64,000 bases of DNA from Wohlfahrtiimonas chitiniclastica DSM 18708 (GTDB lineage: Bacteria > Pseudomonadota > Gammaproteobacteria > Cardiobacteriales > Wohlfahrtiimonadaceae), in assembly GCF_000375345.1 (NCBI RefSeq), contig NZ_AQXD01000002.1, forward strand, positions 229,505-293,504, written 5' to 3'. Below are positions 28,263 through 35,520 of this stretch, in pieces. Within the stretch, counting starts at the first letter, position 1; each line of letters begins with the position of its first letter. The translations under genes were made by a program, and so were the position numbers. The notes beneath the pieces were generated by a model. It was not told the DNA's origin. It searched no databases and saw nothing but the letters and a program-made list of their open reading frames with translations.

Positions 28263-28826
28263 TCATTGTTTGACGGCTTCTGCTTGAATCTGAAGGTTTA
28301 CAGTTTTGCTCATCCCTTTGTCCACAAAAAAGTCCATGCCCCATTGTGTGCGATCAATCTCTGCACTGAAATCACCGCCACACACTTCCGTTTGCCAAAT
28401 CGGGCTGTGATAACAATTAAAACGTTCTACCGTTAAAGTGACAGGATGCGTCTGCCCAAGCAGCGTTAAATCCCCTGTAATGCGTGTGGGTTGATGGTTT
28501 GCCCATTGCCATTGCGTGGATGTAAAGCGCATGTCAGGATATTTTGCTTCATTAAACAGATCGCTATTTTTCAGGTGCTGATCAAAGGCATCAGAGCCAC
28601 TTTTTAAGTTTTGAATGGGGATGATGAGGGAAACACTGCCGATCTCATTTTGTGGATCATATGTGACATCGCCCGTTAAACCATAAAAGCCGCCATGATT
28701 GGTGGAGGTTTGAAAGTGATCTATGTAAAAGCGCGCATTGGTGTGTTCTGGTTCTAATTGATAATGTGCGGCTAAGCTTGGCGTGAGGGATAAGAGTGCG
28801 CCGAGTGTGAGCAATGTTTTGGTCAT
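28263..28826 (-). CDS. YceI-family periplasmic protein
   Basis: Lipocalin-like beta-barrel family that can bind polyisoprenoids such as ubiquinone or amphiphiles. The 187-residue precursor has a cleavable signal peptide ending near LTPSLAAH; the mature part starts YQLEPEHTNARFYIDHF and contains the family motifs FSAEIDRTQWGMDFFVDKGMSKTVNLQIQAEA at its end. A Cys pair (CYHSPIWQTEVCGG) could form a periplasmic disulfide. ATG 28826 is preferred to 28832 because AAGGA lies 6 bases before it. It is divergent from a pirin gene. Confidence 0.88.
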   Translation of the reverse strand: MTKTLLTLGALLSLTPSLAAHYQLEPEHTNARFYIDHFQTSTNHGGFYGLTGDVTYDPQNEIGSVSLIIPIQNLKSGSDAFDQHLKNSDLFNEAKYPDMRFTSTQWQWANHQPTRITGDLTLLGQTHPVTLTVERFNCYHSPIWQTEVCGGDFSAEIDRTQWGMDFFVDKGMSKTVNLQIQAEAVKQ

Positions 28827-28854
28827 GTTCATTCCTTATGGTTTAGAAAAGCTT

Positions 28855-28900
28855 ATTCTGATAATAGAATAATGTATATGATATTGTTCTAAAAATGAAC
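28855..28900. promoter_or_regulatory. Two palindromes between yceI-like and pirin genes, possible operators
   Basis: ATTCT-N6-AGAAT at 28855-28870 and GTTC-N7-GAAC at 28886-28900 lie in the 107-base divergent gap, with centres about 30 bases (three helical turns) apart. Such paired dyads often bind a dimeric regulator, but no regulator gene is adjacent and I do not recognise the sites. Confidence 0.4.
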
Positions 28901-28933
28901 AAAACAAACCGTTTTCATTTTTAGGAGCACACT

Positions 28934-29797
28934 ATGAAATCATTATGTCAGATCCATCATGCGCCAGCGCCCCATTGGGTGGGCGATGGCTTTTATGTCC
29001 GTTCGCTCTTCACTTATCACAATCATGGACGCCATTTAAATCCATTTTTACTGCTTGATCGCGGCGAACCCACTCATTTTGAGCCGGCCATTGTACCGCG
29101 TGGCGTGGGTGAGCATCCGCATCGCGGCTTTGAAACAGTGACAATTGTGTATGAAGGGGAAGTGGCACACCATGATTCTACTGGCAATGGCGGTGTCATC
29201 GGTCAAGGTGATGTGCAGTGGATGACGGCGGCATCAGGCATTTTGCATCAAGAGTATCATTCAGATGCGTTCACACAGTCAGGTGGCGTGTTTGATGTGG
29301 TGCAGCTGTGGGTGAATTTGCCTGCGCAATATAAAATGAGTGCACCGGGCTATCAATTGTTGACTGAAGAGCATCTTCCGGTGATTCAGCTTGATCAATA
29401 TGGCAGTTATGCGCGCATCATCGCGGGTGACTATCTTGGCACAAAGGGCGCTGCCCGCACTTTTACGCCTGTGGATGTTTGGGACATCTATTTGAAGGGC
29501 AATCATGAGGTGACCATTGCAGCTCATCATGATCGCTATGTGGGGTTGGTGGTGATTAAAGGGCATGTGCGTCTTAATCATGATGCAGTGCTGAATCCAT
29601 CTGACTTAGCATTATTAGACAAAGCAGGTGATTCGTTTATTTTATCAAGCGATGACGATGCCATTGTGTTGTATTTAAGTGGTGAGCCAATTGATGAACC
29701 TATTGTAGGACACGGTCCTTTTGTCATGAACACGCGTGAAGAAATTATGCAGGCATCACTTGATTACGCACAAGGACGATTTGGTAAGATCGGATAA
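28934..29797 (+). CDS. Pirin-family protein
   Basis: Cupin-superfamily protein of 287 residues; bacterial pirins include quercetin 2,3-dioxygenases and redox-linked regulators. The metal-binding motif GEHPHRGFETVTIVYEGEVAHHD near residue 57 gives the two N-terminal histidines, with further ligands in SGILHQEYH near residue 100. A second cupin barrel without obvious ligands forms the C-terminal half. TAGGAG precedes the ATG. Function is not predictable; the divergent YceI gene hints at shared control. Confidence 0.9.
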   Translation: MKSLCQIHHAPAPHWVGDGFYVRSLFTYHNHGRHLNPFLLLDRGEPTHFEPAIVPRGVGEHPHRGFETVTIVYEGEVAHHDSTGNGGVIGQGDVQWMTAASGILHQEYHSDAFTQSGGVFDVVQLWVNLPAQYKMSAPGYQLLTEEHLPVIQLDQYGSYARIIAGDYLGTKGAARTFTPVDVWDIYLKGNHEVTIAAHHDRYVGLVVIKGHVRLNHDAVLNPSDLALLDKAGDSFILSSDDDAIVLYLSGEPIDEPIVGHGPFVMNTREEIMQASLDYAQGRFGKIG

Positions 29798-29823
29798 ATT
29801 AAAAGAATTTATCGACATTTAGG

Positions 29824-29851
29824 TTGCTAAAAGATTTATTCTGCTTATAAT
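29824..29851 (+). promoter_or_regulatory. Candidate promoter of the M-box / corA operon
   Basis: TTGCTA at 29824-29829 and a perfect TATAAT at 29846-29851 with a 16-base spacer. Transcription would begin near 29858, just before the M-box aptamer. This placement supports a transcript that starts with the riboswitch. Confidence 0.65.
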
Positions 29852-29863
29852 GCACACAAATTG

Positions 29864-30039
29864 CAAATCTAACCTCGTTAGGTGAGGCTCCTGTACGGAG
29901 ACATGCTACTGCCCAGAAACGTCCAAAGACGCCAACGGGTTTGAACAGAAACCATCGAATTAAGGTGGTTTATAACGTAGCTAGCAGTGAAGCATGCTTC
30001 ACGTCTTATGCCGTACAGTGCTAAAACTCAACGATTTGG
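29864..30039 (+). promoter_or_regulatory. M-box (ykoK) magnesium riboswitch
   Basis: The conserved elements of the M-box aptamer occur in order: CGTTAGGTGAGGCTCCTGTA, CTACTGCCCA, CGTCCAAAGACGCCAACGGG, GAACAGAAACCATCG, TAAGGTGGTTTATAACGTAG, ATGCCGTACAGTGCTAAA and ACTCAACGATTT, with P1 closed by CGTT/AACG and flanking AAATC/GATTT. The family senses Mg2+ and in Bacillus subtilis stops transcription of mgtE when Mg2+ is plentiful. Here it precedes terminator-like hairpins and three CorA-family genes, which fits. M-box RNAs are known chiefly from Firmicutes, so its presence in a gammaproteobacterial context is notable. Confidence 0.95.
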
Positions 30040-30050
30040 GGGGAGAGAGC

Positions 30051-30097
30051 ACCGTATGCGCCTTTGCGTGTATGGTTGCCCGCGTTACGGTTTTTTT
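30051..30097 (+). terminator. First terminator-like hairpin after the M-box
   Basis: ACCGTA (30051-30056) can pair with TACGGT (30086-30091), and GCG (30058-30060) with CGC (30081-30083), followed by seven T from 30091. The stem is interrupted, so it may be a weak terminator, an antiterminator element or part of the expression platform. Confidence 0.5.
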
Positions 30098-30107
30098 AAG
30101 ATCGCAT

Positions 30108-30137
30108 GCGCCTCTATTCGTTAGAGGCGCTTTTTTT
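30108..30137 (+). terminator. Strong intrinsic terminator between the M-box and corA1
   Basis: Perfect 9-bp stem GCGCCTCTA / TAGAGGCGC around a TTCG-containing loop, followed at once by seven T (30131-30137). It lies 71-98 bases after the aptamer and 37 bases before the corA1 start, the position expected for an Mg2+-controlled terminator. GCGCCT of the 5' arm is duplicated at 30058-30063, so the 3' arm has an alternative partner. Confidence 0.92.
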
Positions 30138-30173
30138 ATGCGAAATTTTTTGACTGTTTTTCGGGAGGCACCC

Positions 30174-31073
30174 ATGATTAAAACATTGAATCGTGCTCAA
30201 CATGTCTGGATTCAACTCACAGCGCCAACGCCACAAGAGCTTGAGCGCATCAGCCATGACTTTTTCATTCCTTTTTCCATGCTCAACTTACATCAAAATG
30301 GCGCAAAAAGCCGCATGATTGAGCGCCATGCAGAGCTGTTTGCCTTTATGTTGCAATTGCCGATGCGCAGTCGCTTTGATGAGGTGATGCCATTTACCGT
30401 GATGAATGTTTCCGTCATTGTGATGGGCAATGTCGTGATCACCATCAGTGAATGTGAGCATCCGATTTTAACGCAGCTTGAGCAATCCTTGACAGCCCTC
30501 AGCACTGAGGGCAATGCCACGCATCTGTTGCTGCATTTATTTGAACACACCATTGGCCGCTATTTATTGGCCATCGATGAGATCAATCGCACCGTATTGA
30601 CGGTGGAGCAGCAGATCGAAAAAGCCATCAGCAATCAGCACATTTTTGATCTACTCAATCACAATAAAAGCTATGGTGCATTCATTCGCGCATTGAAACA
30701 CAATGGTCGCGTGTTTAAGGATTTAGCTGCCAAGCGTTTATTGCTCAGTGATCATAAAACCGATGCGATGCTGCAAGATGTGATACTTGCAACACTGCAA
30801 ACCCAGAAAAAAGTGGAGATTTACAACGCGAATCTTCGAAATTTAATGGATGCCTATTCTGCGGCGATTGAGAATAATTTAAGCCTAGCGGTGCAGTATT
30901 TAACCATTTTTGTGACGATTGCTGCGATTCCGATGGCAATTGCCGGCATTTATGGCATGAATACGCCTTTACCCTTTCAAGATGAGCCTTATGCATTTGT
31001 GGCATTAGCTGGCATTGCTGCGGTGGTTGCTGCCGTTGTCATGGGCTTTTTTAAAGCCCGCCGTTATTTATAG
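30174..31073 (+). CDS. CorA-family divalent cation transporter, first of three paralogues
   Basis: Pentameric Mg2+ (or Co2+/Ni2+) channel subunit; 299 residues. The N-terminal cytoplasmic domain is followed by a long helix region (about residues 130-235) ending in LRNLMDAYSAAIENNLS, then two transmembrane helices with the signature YGMN near residue 261 between them and a basic KARRYL tail. The start is ATG 30174, with GGGAGG in front; an in-frame ATG at 30138 follows the terminator directly and has no such site, and the frame open further upstream runs through the riboswitch. First gene after the M-box, which marks it as Mg2+-responsive. Confidence 0.92.
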   Translation: MIKTLNRAQHVWIQLTAPTPQELERISHDFFIPFSMLNLHQNGAKSRMIERHAELFAFMLQLPMRSRFDEVMPFTVMNVSVIVMGNVVITISECEHPILTQLEQSLTALSTEGNATHLLLHLFEHTIGRYLLAIDEINRTVLTVEQQIEKAISNQHIFDLLNHNKSYGAFIRALKHNGRVFKDLAAKRLLLSDHKTDAMLQDVILATLQTQKKVEIYNANLRNLMDAYSAAIENNLSLAVQYLTIFVTIAAIPMAIAGIYGMNTPLPFQDEPYAFVALAGIAAVVAAVVMGFFKARRYL

Positions 31074-31081
31074 GAGAGATG

Positions 31082-32032
31082 ATGTTATCCATTTATCAAA
31101 CCCATGCGAATGGGCAGTTATTGCCAAGTGAAACCTTAGCGCACAATAGCCTCATTCACTTGGTGAATCCCACAGAAGAAGAGATCAATGTGTTGGTCAA
31201 TGAACTTCATTTGCCATTGGATTTTTTTCATAGCGTGCTTGACCGTCATGAGCGCCCACGCATTGAGCGGGACGACAATGGCACTTTGATCATTTTAAAT
31301 GTACCTGTAACGGCTGCGAACGCTGAAAATTTAACGGCACCGCCTTATCATACGGTGCCCCTTGGCATCATTCATGGGCGGGATCATCTCATCATTGTGA
31401 GCCGCGAGCCATTAACCGTGGTGGATGAAGTGTTAACGGGGCAATATGGCGATTTTTATAGCCACATGAAAACGCGCATTTCATTGTTATTGTTTAAAGC
31501 GGTGTCTGAATCGTATGAAGATCATTTGGCATTGATCAATACACAAGTGAGTCAGTTGCAAAAGAAACTCAGAGCCTCGTATAAAAATACCGAGTTGTTT
31601 GCCCTGATTAATCTCAATAAAAGTTTGGTGTTTTTCTCAACGGCGTTGAGTGCAATGACCATTTTGTATCAGCGCCTGACCCTCGGCGATACATTTAAAA
31701 TCCATGAGGATGAAAAGCAGCGCTTAGAGTCAATTTTGGTGGATTTAGAGCAATCAGCTGAAGTGATAGAAATGCGCCGCGAGAGTTTAAGTAACTTGAT
31801 GGATGCATATGCCACCATCATTCACAATAACTTAAACGCTGTTTTAAAAATGCTGACGACGCTTGCGATCGTGATGATCATTCCCACCATGATTGGCAGC
31901 ATTTTCTCCATGAACGTCGCATTGCCAGGGGAAGAAGATCCTGTATCTACCGTCATCATTGCCTCTAGCATGGTATTGATCAGTGTGATGCTGCTCATTG
32001 TCTTTTATCGAAAAAAATATTTACGCATGTAA
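31082..32032 (+). CDS. CorA-family protein with SMN instead of GMN, second paralogue
   Basis: 316-residue paralogue in the same operon, beginning 8 bases after corA1. It has the same plan: N-terminal domain, helix ending in LSNLMDAYATIIHNNLN, then two membrane helices and a basic tail (YRKKYLRM). The loop signature reads FSMN (31904-31915) where CorA proteins have YGMN; the following PFQ is replaced by PGEE. The GMN motif is the ion-selecting entrance of CorA channels and substitutions usually harm transport, so this copy may differ in selectivity, act as an exporter or regulate its paralogues. AGGAG favours ATG 31082 over ATG 31079. Confidence 0.9.
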   Translation: MLSIYQTHANGQLLPSETLAHNSLIHLVNPTEEEINVLVNELHLPLDFFHSVLDRHERPRIERDDNGTLIILNVPVTAANAENLTAPPYHTVPLGIIHGRDHLIIVSREPLTVVDEVLTGQYGDFYSHMKTRISLLLFKAVSESYEDHLALINTQVSQLQKKLRASYKNTELFALINLNKSLVFFSTALSAMTILYQRLTLGDTFKIHEDEKQRLESILVDLEQSAEVIEMRRESLSNLMDAYATIIHNNLNAVLKMLTTLAIVMIIPTMIGSIFSMNVALPGEEDPVSTVIIASSMVLISVMLLIVFYRKKYLRM

Positions 32033-32041
32033 GGGGACATC

Positions 32042-32902
32042 ATGACATTTATGAACCATTTTTCCTTGGTGGCGCCAACCATCGCAGAGCAACACGAGAT
32101 GACAGAACGTTTTAATTTACCAGCATATTTTATGCATGAAGCCACAGACATCAATGCACGCCCTAAACTTGAGCAAGAGGGCGGACATCAATTGTTGGTG
32201 ATTCATCTGCCTTATGTGGATCAACAGGTGACAGACAGCTCAATGGATGTGAAATATCGCACTCTGCCTTTTAGCATGATTCTTACGGGCGATACGTTAA
32301 TCACTGTGTGCAGTGAAAAGACGGCTTTGAGCTTTGATCATCGCACCCATATCGCCAATATTTTGGGCATTTTGCATCAAACAGCAGTGGATTACATTCA
32401 ATTGACGCAGCAGATTGAGGCGGAGATCACAGCGGCGGAAGATGAATTGTCGCGCTCTTATCGCAATCCTGAGTTGTATCGCTTGTTGTATCTCAATGAG
32501 AGTTTGCTCTACATGGCAACGGCACTCAAACAGATGCGTTGTATGATGCGTAAATTGGAAAAGGGATTGTGGTTGTTGCACAAAGAGGATCATGCCATTT
32601 TTATGGATGCTTCGGTTGAATTAGATCAAGCCTATGCCATTACGGAAATCAATCAGCTCAATGCCAATAACGTGATGGATGCATATGGCAACATCATCCA
32701 AAATCACGTGAGTCATGTGGTGAAGCTTTTAACAGCCGTGACGATTGTTTTGTCCATTCCGACCCTGATTGCAAGCATCTATGGCATGAATGTGCCACTG
32801 CCTTTTCAAGAGGCGGACAATGCATTTTATGTATTGATTGCCGTGATGGTGCTCATCAGTCTTGGCGTTGCCGGATTATTCTGGCGTAAACATTACTTCT
32901 AA
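32042..32902 (+). CDS. CorA-family divalent cation transporter, third paralogue
   Basis: 286-residue third member of the operon, 9 bases after the second. The long helix region ends in ANNVMDAYGNIIQNHVS; the signature is canonical YGMN, followed by VPLPFQEADN like the first paralogue (TPLPFQDEP). Two membrane helices and an FWRKHYF tail complete it. Its N-terminal domain is shorter than in classical E. coli CorA. The three genes clearly arose by duplication and then diverged strongly, since conservation is limited to the helix end and membrane part. Confidence 0.92.
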   Translation: MTFMNHFSLVAPTIAEQHEMTERFNLPAYFMHEATDINARPKLEQEGGHQLLVIHLPYVDQQVTDSSMDVKYRTLPFSMILTGDTLITVCSEKTALSFDHRTHIANILGILHQTAVDYIQLTQQIEAEITAAEDELSRSYRNPELYRLLYLNESLLYMATALKQMRCMMRKLEKGLWLLHKEDHAIFMDASVELDQAYAITEINQLNANNVMDAYGNIIQNHVSHVVKLLTAVTIVLSIPTLIASIYGMNVPLPFQEADNAFYVLIAVMVLISLGVAGLFWRKHYF

Positions 32903-32921
32903 GGCAGTGATCCGTTATAAT
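32893..32921 (+). promoter_or_regulatory. Candidate promoter of the secreted-protein gene
   Basis: TTACTT at 32893-32898 and a perfect TATAAT at 32916-32921, spacing 17 bases. It overlaps the end of corA3 and would start transcription near 32928, so the next gene probably has its own promoter. Confidence 0.5.
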
Positions 32922-32959
32922 GAAAGCATCCGCATTGATGTGATTGTTAGGAGAAACGT

Positions 32960-33562
32960 ATGAAAAAATTATTATGCCTAAGCAGTTTAATGTTCGCATT
33001 GTCAGTTGCCCACGCACAAGAGAGCTCTTTTACAGAGGACTTTTCTAAACTCACGGATGATGTGTCAAAGTCTGTGAAAAAAGGGTGGGACAAATCAAAA
33101 GATGCCCTCAGTGACTTCTCAGATGATGCCAAAGTGCAGTTAGATAAAGCCGGCGAATCCATCAAAAGCAGTTTTGATGATTTTAAGAATAGTTATGCTG
33201 TGACAGATGCCGCGACATTACAAAAATATTTAGTGGTGGACATTCCTGCGGTTTCCCTTGAAGATGAACACTTGACGGTGACAGTGCTCTTAAAAAATAA
33301 TCAAGATAAACCGGTGAAGTTTAAAGATCTGAAAAACAAAGTCGATGTGATTGTGTTAGACCAAGACAGCATTGCCTACTTTGCCACCGATGCTTCTTTA
33401 CAGCACAACAATAAAATCATTGTGCCCGCAAAAGCTGCCGTGAAGGTGACCTGGCAGTTTGACAATGTCGCCACAACACCGGTGACGCTGCGTTTGATGA
33501 ATGCTGATTATCCTTTACCAAAAATCAGCAGCGGTTTTTCTTTAAAAAGTTTAGGCTTATGA
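32960..33562 (+). CDS. Secreted protein of unknown function
   Basis: 200-residue precursor with a typical signal peptide (MKKLL start, cleavage after SVAHA near residue 19). The mature N-terminal part (about residues 25-75) is rich in Lys, Asp and Ser with heptad-like spacing of hydrophobic residues, suggesting an amphipathic helix or coiled coil. The C-terminal part (about 90-190) has alternating hydrophobic residues and looks like a beta-sandwich domain (LTVTVLLKNNQDKPVKF, VKVTWQFDNVATTPVTLRL). I do not recognise a family. AGGAG precedes the ATG; a strong terminator follows, so it is likely a single-gene unit. Confidence 0.82.
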   Translation: MKKLLCLSSLMFALSVAHAQESSFTEDFSKLTDDVSKSVKKGWDKSKDALSDFSDDAKVQLDKAGESIKSSFDDFKNSYAVTDAATLQKYLVVDIPAVSLEDEHLTVTVLLKNNQDKPVKFKDLKNKVDVIVLDQDSIAYFATDASLQHNNKIIVPAKAAVKVTWQFDNVATTPVTLRLMNADYPLPKISSGFSLKSLGL

Positions 33563-33566
33563 ATCA

Positions 33567-33595
33567 AATCCCCAAGCATGCTTGGGGATTTTTTT
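33567..33595 (+). terminator. Rho-independent terminator after the secreted-protein gene
   Basis: 10-bp stem AATCCCCAAG / CTTGGGGATT with loop CATG, running into a T tract to 33595. It ends five bases after the stop codon region and just before the FNT channel gene. Confidence 0.92.
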
Positions 33596-33608
33596 GATGG
33601 GGGCACGC

Positions 33609-34448
33609 ATGAAAACACAGTTACCAAAAGAGGTTGAAGAACAGTTAGAAGCCATCGAAAAAGATGGTGAATTATTGCCATCAGAAGCGGCCGTGCTGCA
33701 TGAAACAGTGCGCTATGAGGGCATTCGTGTCTTAGAGCGCGATGGTTATGCATTGCTGCTCTCAGCATTGGCAGCAGGCTTTGCGATGGGGGCAGGGTTC
33801 ATTGCCAAATCCGTCATTGCCATGCACATTGAGGATCCGAATTTAAGCTTTTTACTCAGTGGTTTTGGGTACACATTAGGCTATGTGATCATCATTTTAT
33901 CGAATCAAATGCTTTTTACAGAAAACACGCTGACGGCAGTGTTGCCCTTTATGAGCCATCCTTCAAAGCGCACGTTGTATCGGATCATGCGCTTATGGGT
34001 GATTGTCTTATGTGGCAACTTATTGGGCGTTGTGGCGTTTACGCTGTCATTGATTTATCTGCCGGATTTCTCTGTGGATGTGCGTGCTCATTTGCCGGCG
34101 CTTGGGCACCACATTATGGAGAACAGTCCATATCAAATGCTGGTCAAAGGTGTGTTTGCCGGTTGGTTGATGGCGGCATTGGTATGGATGTTGCCAAACC
34201 TTGGGGACAATAAGATTTGGGGGATCATTTTCATCACCTACATCATTGCCCTTGGGGAGTTCACTCACATCATTGCCGGTTCAAGCGAGGTGTTATATTT
34301 AGTGTTTACAGGGCATGAGCACTGGAGTCACTATTTTTATCCCTTTGCCATTCCAACTTTGATTGGCAATATCTTTGGGGGCACAATTTTGTTTGGCTTG
34401 ATCTGTCATGGTGAGATCAGAAGTGACATGCCAAACAATCGCTTCTAA
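33609..34448 (+). CDS. YfdC-type formate/nitrite transporter (FNT) family channel
   Basis: Six-helix aquaporin-like anion channel family member, 279 residues. The sequence closely follows the YfdC pattern: LPSEAAVLHETVRYEG, ALLLSALAAGFAMGAGFIAK, LFTENTLTAVLPFM, LWVIVLCGNLLG, and the C-terminal LGEFTHIIAGSSEVLYLVFTG and FAIPTLIGNIFGGT. The start is ATG 33609, preceded by GGGGG; in-frame upstream starts at 33582 and 33597 fall in or beside the preceding terminator. YfdC-type proteins lack a well-established substrate; small monovalent anions are likely. Confidence 0.9.
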   Translation: MKTQLPKEVEEQLEAIEKDGELLPSEAAVLHETVRYEGIRVLERDGYALLLSALAAGFAMGAGFIAKSVIAMHIEDPNLSFLLSGFGYTLGYVIIILSNQMLFTENTLTAVLPFMSHPSKRTLYRIMRLWVIVLCGNLLGVVAFTLSLIYLPDFSVDVRAHLPALGHHIMENSPYQMLVKGVFAGWLMAALVWMLPNLGDNKIWGIIFITYIIALGEFTHIIAGSSEVLYLVFTGHEHWSHYFYPFAIPTLIGNIFGGTILFGLICHGEIRSDMPNNRF

Positions 34449-34450
34449 TA

Positions 34451-34478
34451 AAAAAACCTCGGGTGACCGAGGTTTTTT
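34451..34478. terminator. Bidirectional terminator between the FNT gene and the siderophore operon
   Basis: AACCTCGG / CCGAGGTT stem with GTGA loop, flanked by six A on the left and six T on the right, so it can end both convergent transcripts. Confidence 0.92.
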
Positions 34479-34491
34479 CATTCAATGATGA

Positions 34492-35496
34492 TTACTGCAT
34501 CAGTGCTTTGCTGGCATCTTCAATCATTACTTTAGTGGATTTCAATCCGCCACCTGATAAATACCAAACGTTTGGATCTAAATAGATGATTTTGCCATTT
34601 TTAAAGGCTTTGGTGTTTTTCACTAAATCGTTTTCCACCGTTTGTTTTGCTGTGGTGCCACCTTCGTTGATGACGGCAGTGCGATCCACCACAAAGATGT
34701 AATCAGGATCTAAGTTCATCACATATTCAAAGGAAACGCTTTGACCATGACGAGAGACTTCAATGGTTTCATCGGCAGGTTTAAAGCCTAAGACATCATG
34801 AATGAAGCCAAAGCGAGAGCCTGGGCCATAAGCGCTGATTTTGCCATCATTCGCTAAAATGATGAGGGCTTTTTCTGGCATGTTTTCAGTTTTAGCCTTC
34901 ACTTTTTCGATCTCTTGATTGAGTTCAGCCAATTGTGCTTTCGCCACATCTTCTTTACCAAAGAGTTTGCCCAATGTGGTGGCATTTTCGGTTAAAGATG
35001 TCATGTAGTTTTGATCATCAATGTTGTAATTGATGGTCGGCGCGATCTCTGCAAATTGCTCATAAAGCGGCGCTTGACGAATGGCGATGATCATAAAGTC
35101 AGGTTTTGCTGCGTGAATGGCTTCAAAATCTGGCTCTTTTAACGCACCAAAGTCTAAATATTTTGGATCTTTATATTCGCTTAAGTAAGCAGGGATGTTG
35201 GCTTTTGGAATGCCTAAAACATTAACGCCAAGGGCTTCTAATGTGTCTAATGAACCAAAGTCAAACACCACAGTGCGCTGAGGATTCATGGGCACCACAG
35301 TTTCACCAGATAGATGTTTGATGGTCATGGTTTTAGCAGCTTCTGGTGCTTTCTCAGCAGATGCAGCCGGTGCATTCGTTGTGGTTTCTGTTTGAGTTTC
35401 GATGACAACGGTTTCTGTTTTAGGCTGTTCGTTACCACAAGCGGCAAGCATTAAGGCAAACGCGGAAGCTAACGCAGCTTTTTTATATGACTTCAT
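34492..35496 (-). CDS. Siderophore ABC transporter substrate-binding lipoprotein (CeuE/YclQ-like)
   Basis: Periplasmic binding protein, 334 residues, with signal peptide and lipobox LAAC at about residues 17-20, then a Thr/Ala-rich linker. The binding domain has the class III layout with ISAYGPGSRFGFIHDVLG and RHGQSVSFEYV followed by DPDYIFVVDRTAVI. The His of RHGQ and the Tyr of VWYLSGGG correspond in position to the residues that CeuE uses to ligand ferric catecholates, so a tetradentate catecholate or petrobactin-like ligand is plausible. Last gene of a four-gene import operon; a terminator follows. Confidence 0.9.
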   Translation of the reverse strand: MKSYKKAALASAFALMLAACGNEQPKTETVVIETQTETTTNAPAASAEKAPEAAKTMTIKHLSGETVVPMNPQRTVVFDFGSLDTLEALGVNVLGIPKANIPAYLSEYKDPKYLDFGALKEPDFEAIHAAKPDFMIIAIRQAPLYEQFAEIAPTINYNIDDQNYMTSLTENATTLGKLFGKEDVAKAQLAELNQEIEKVKAKTENMPEKALIILANDGKISAYGPGSRFGFIHDVLGFKPADETIEVSRHGQSVSFEYVMNLDPDYIFVVDRTAVINEGGTTAKQTVENDLVKNTKAFKNGKIIYLDPNVWYLSGGGLKSTKVMIEDASKALMQ

Positions 35497-35520
35497 TCAT
35501 AACTCCTTACAAAGCTAGTT

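Noticed and set aside
29994..30173. Upstream extension of the first corA reading frame, giving a 359-residue protein
   Set aside because: It runs through the 3' part of the M-box aptamer and both terminator hairpins. The family-like sequence and the GGGAGG site begin only at ATG 30174.
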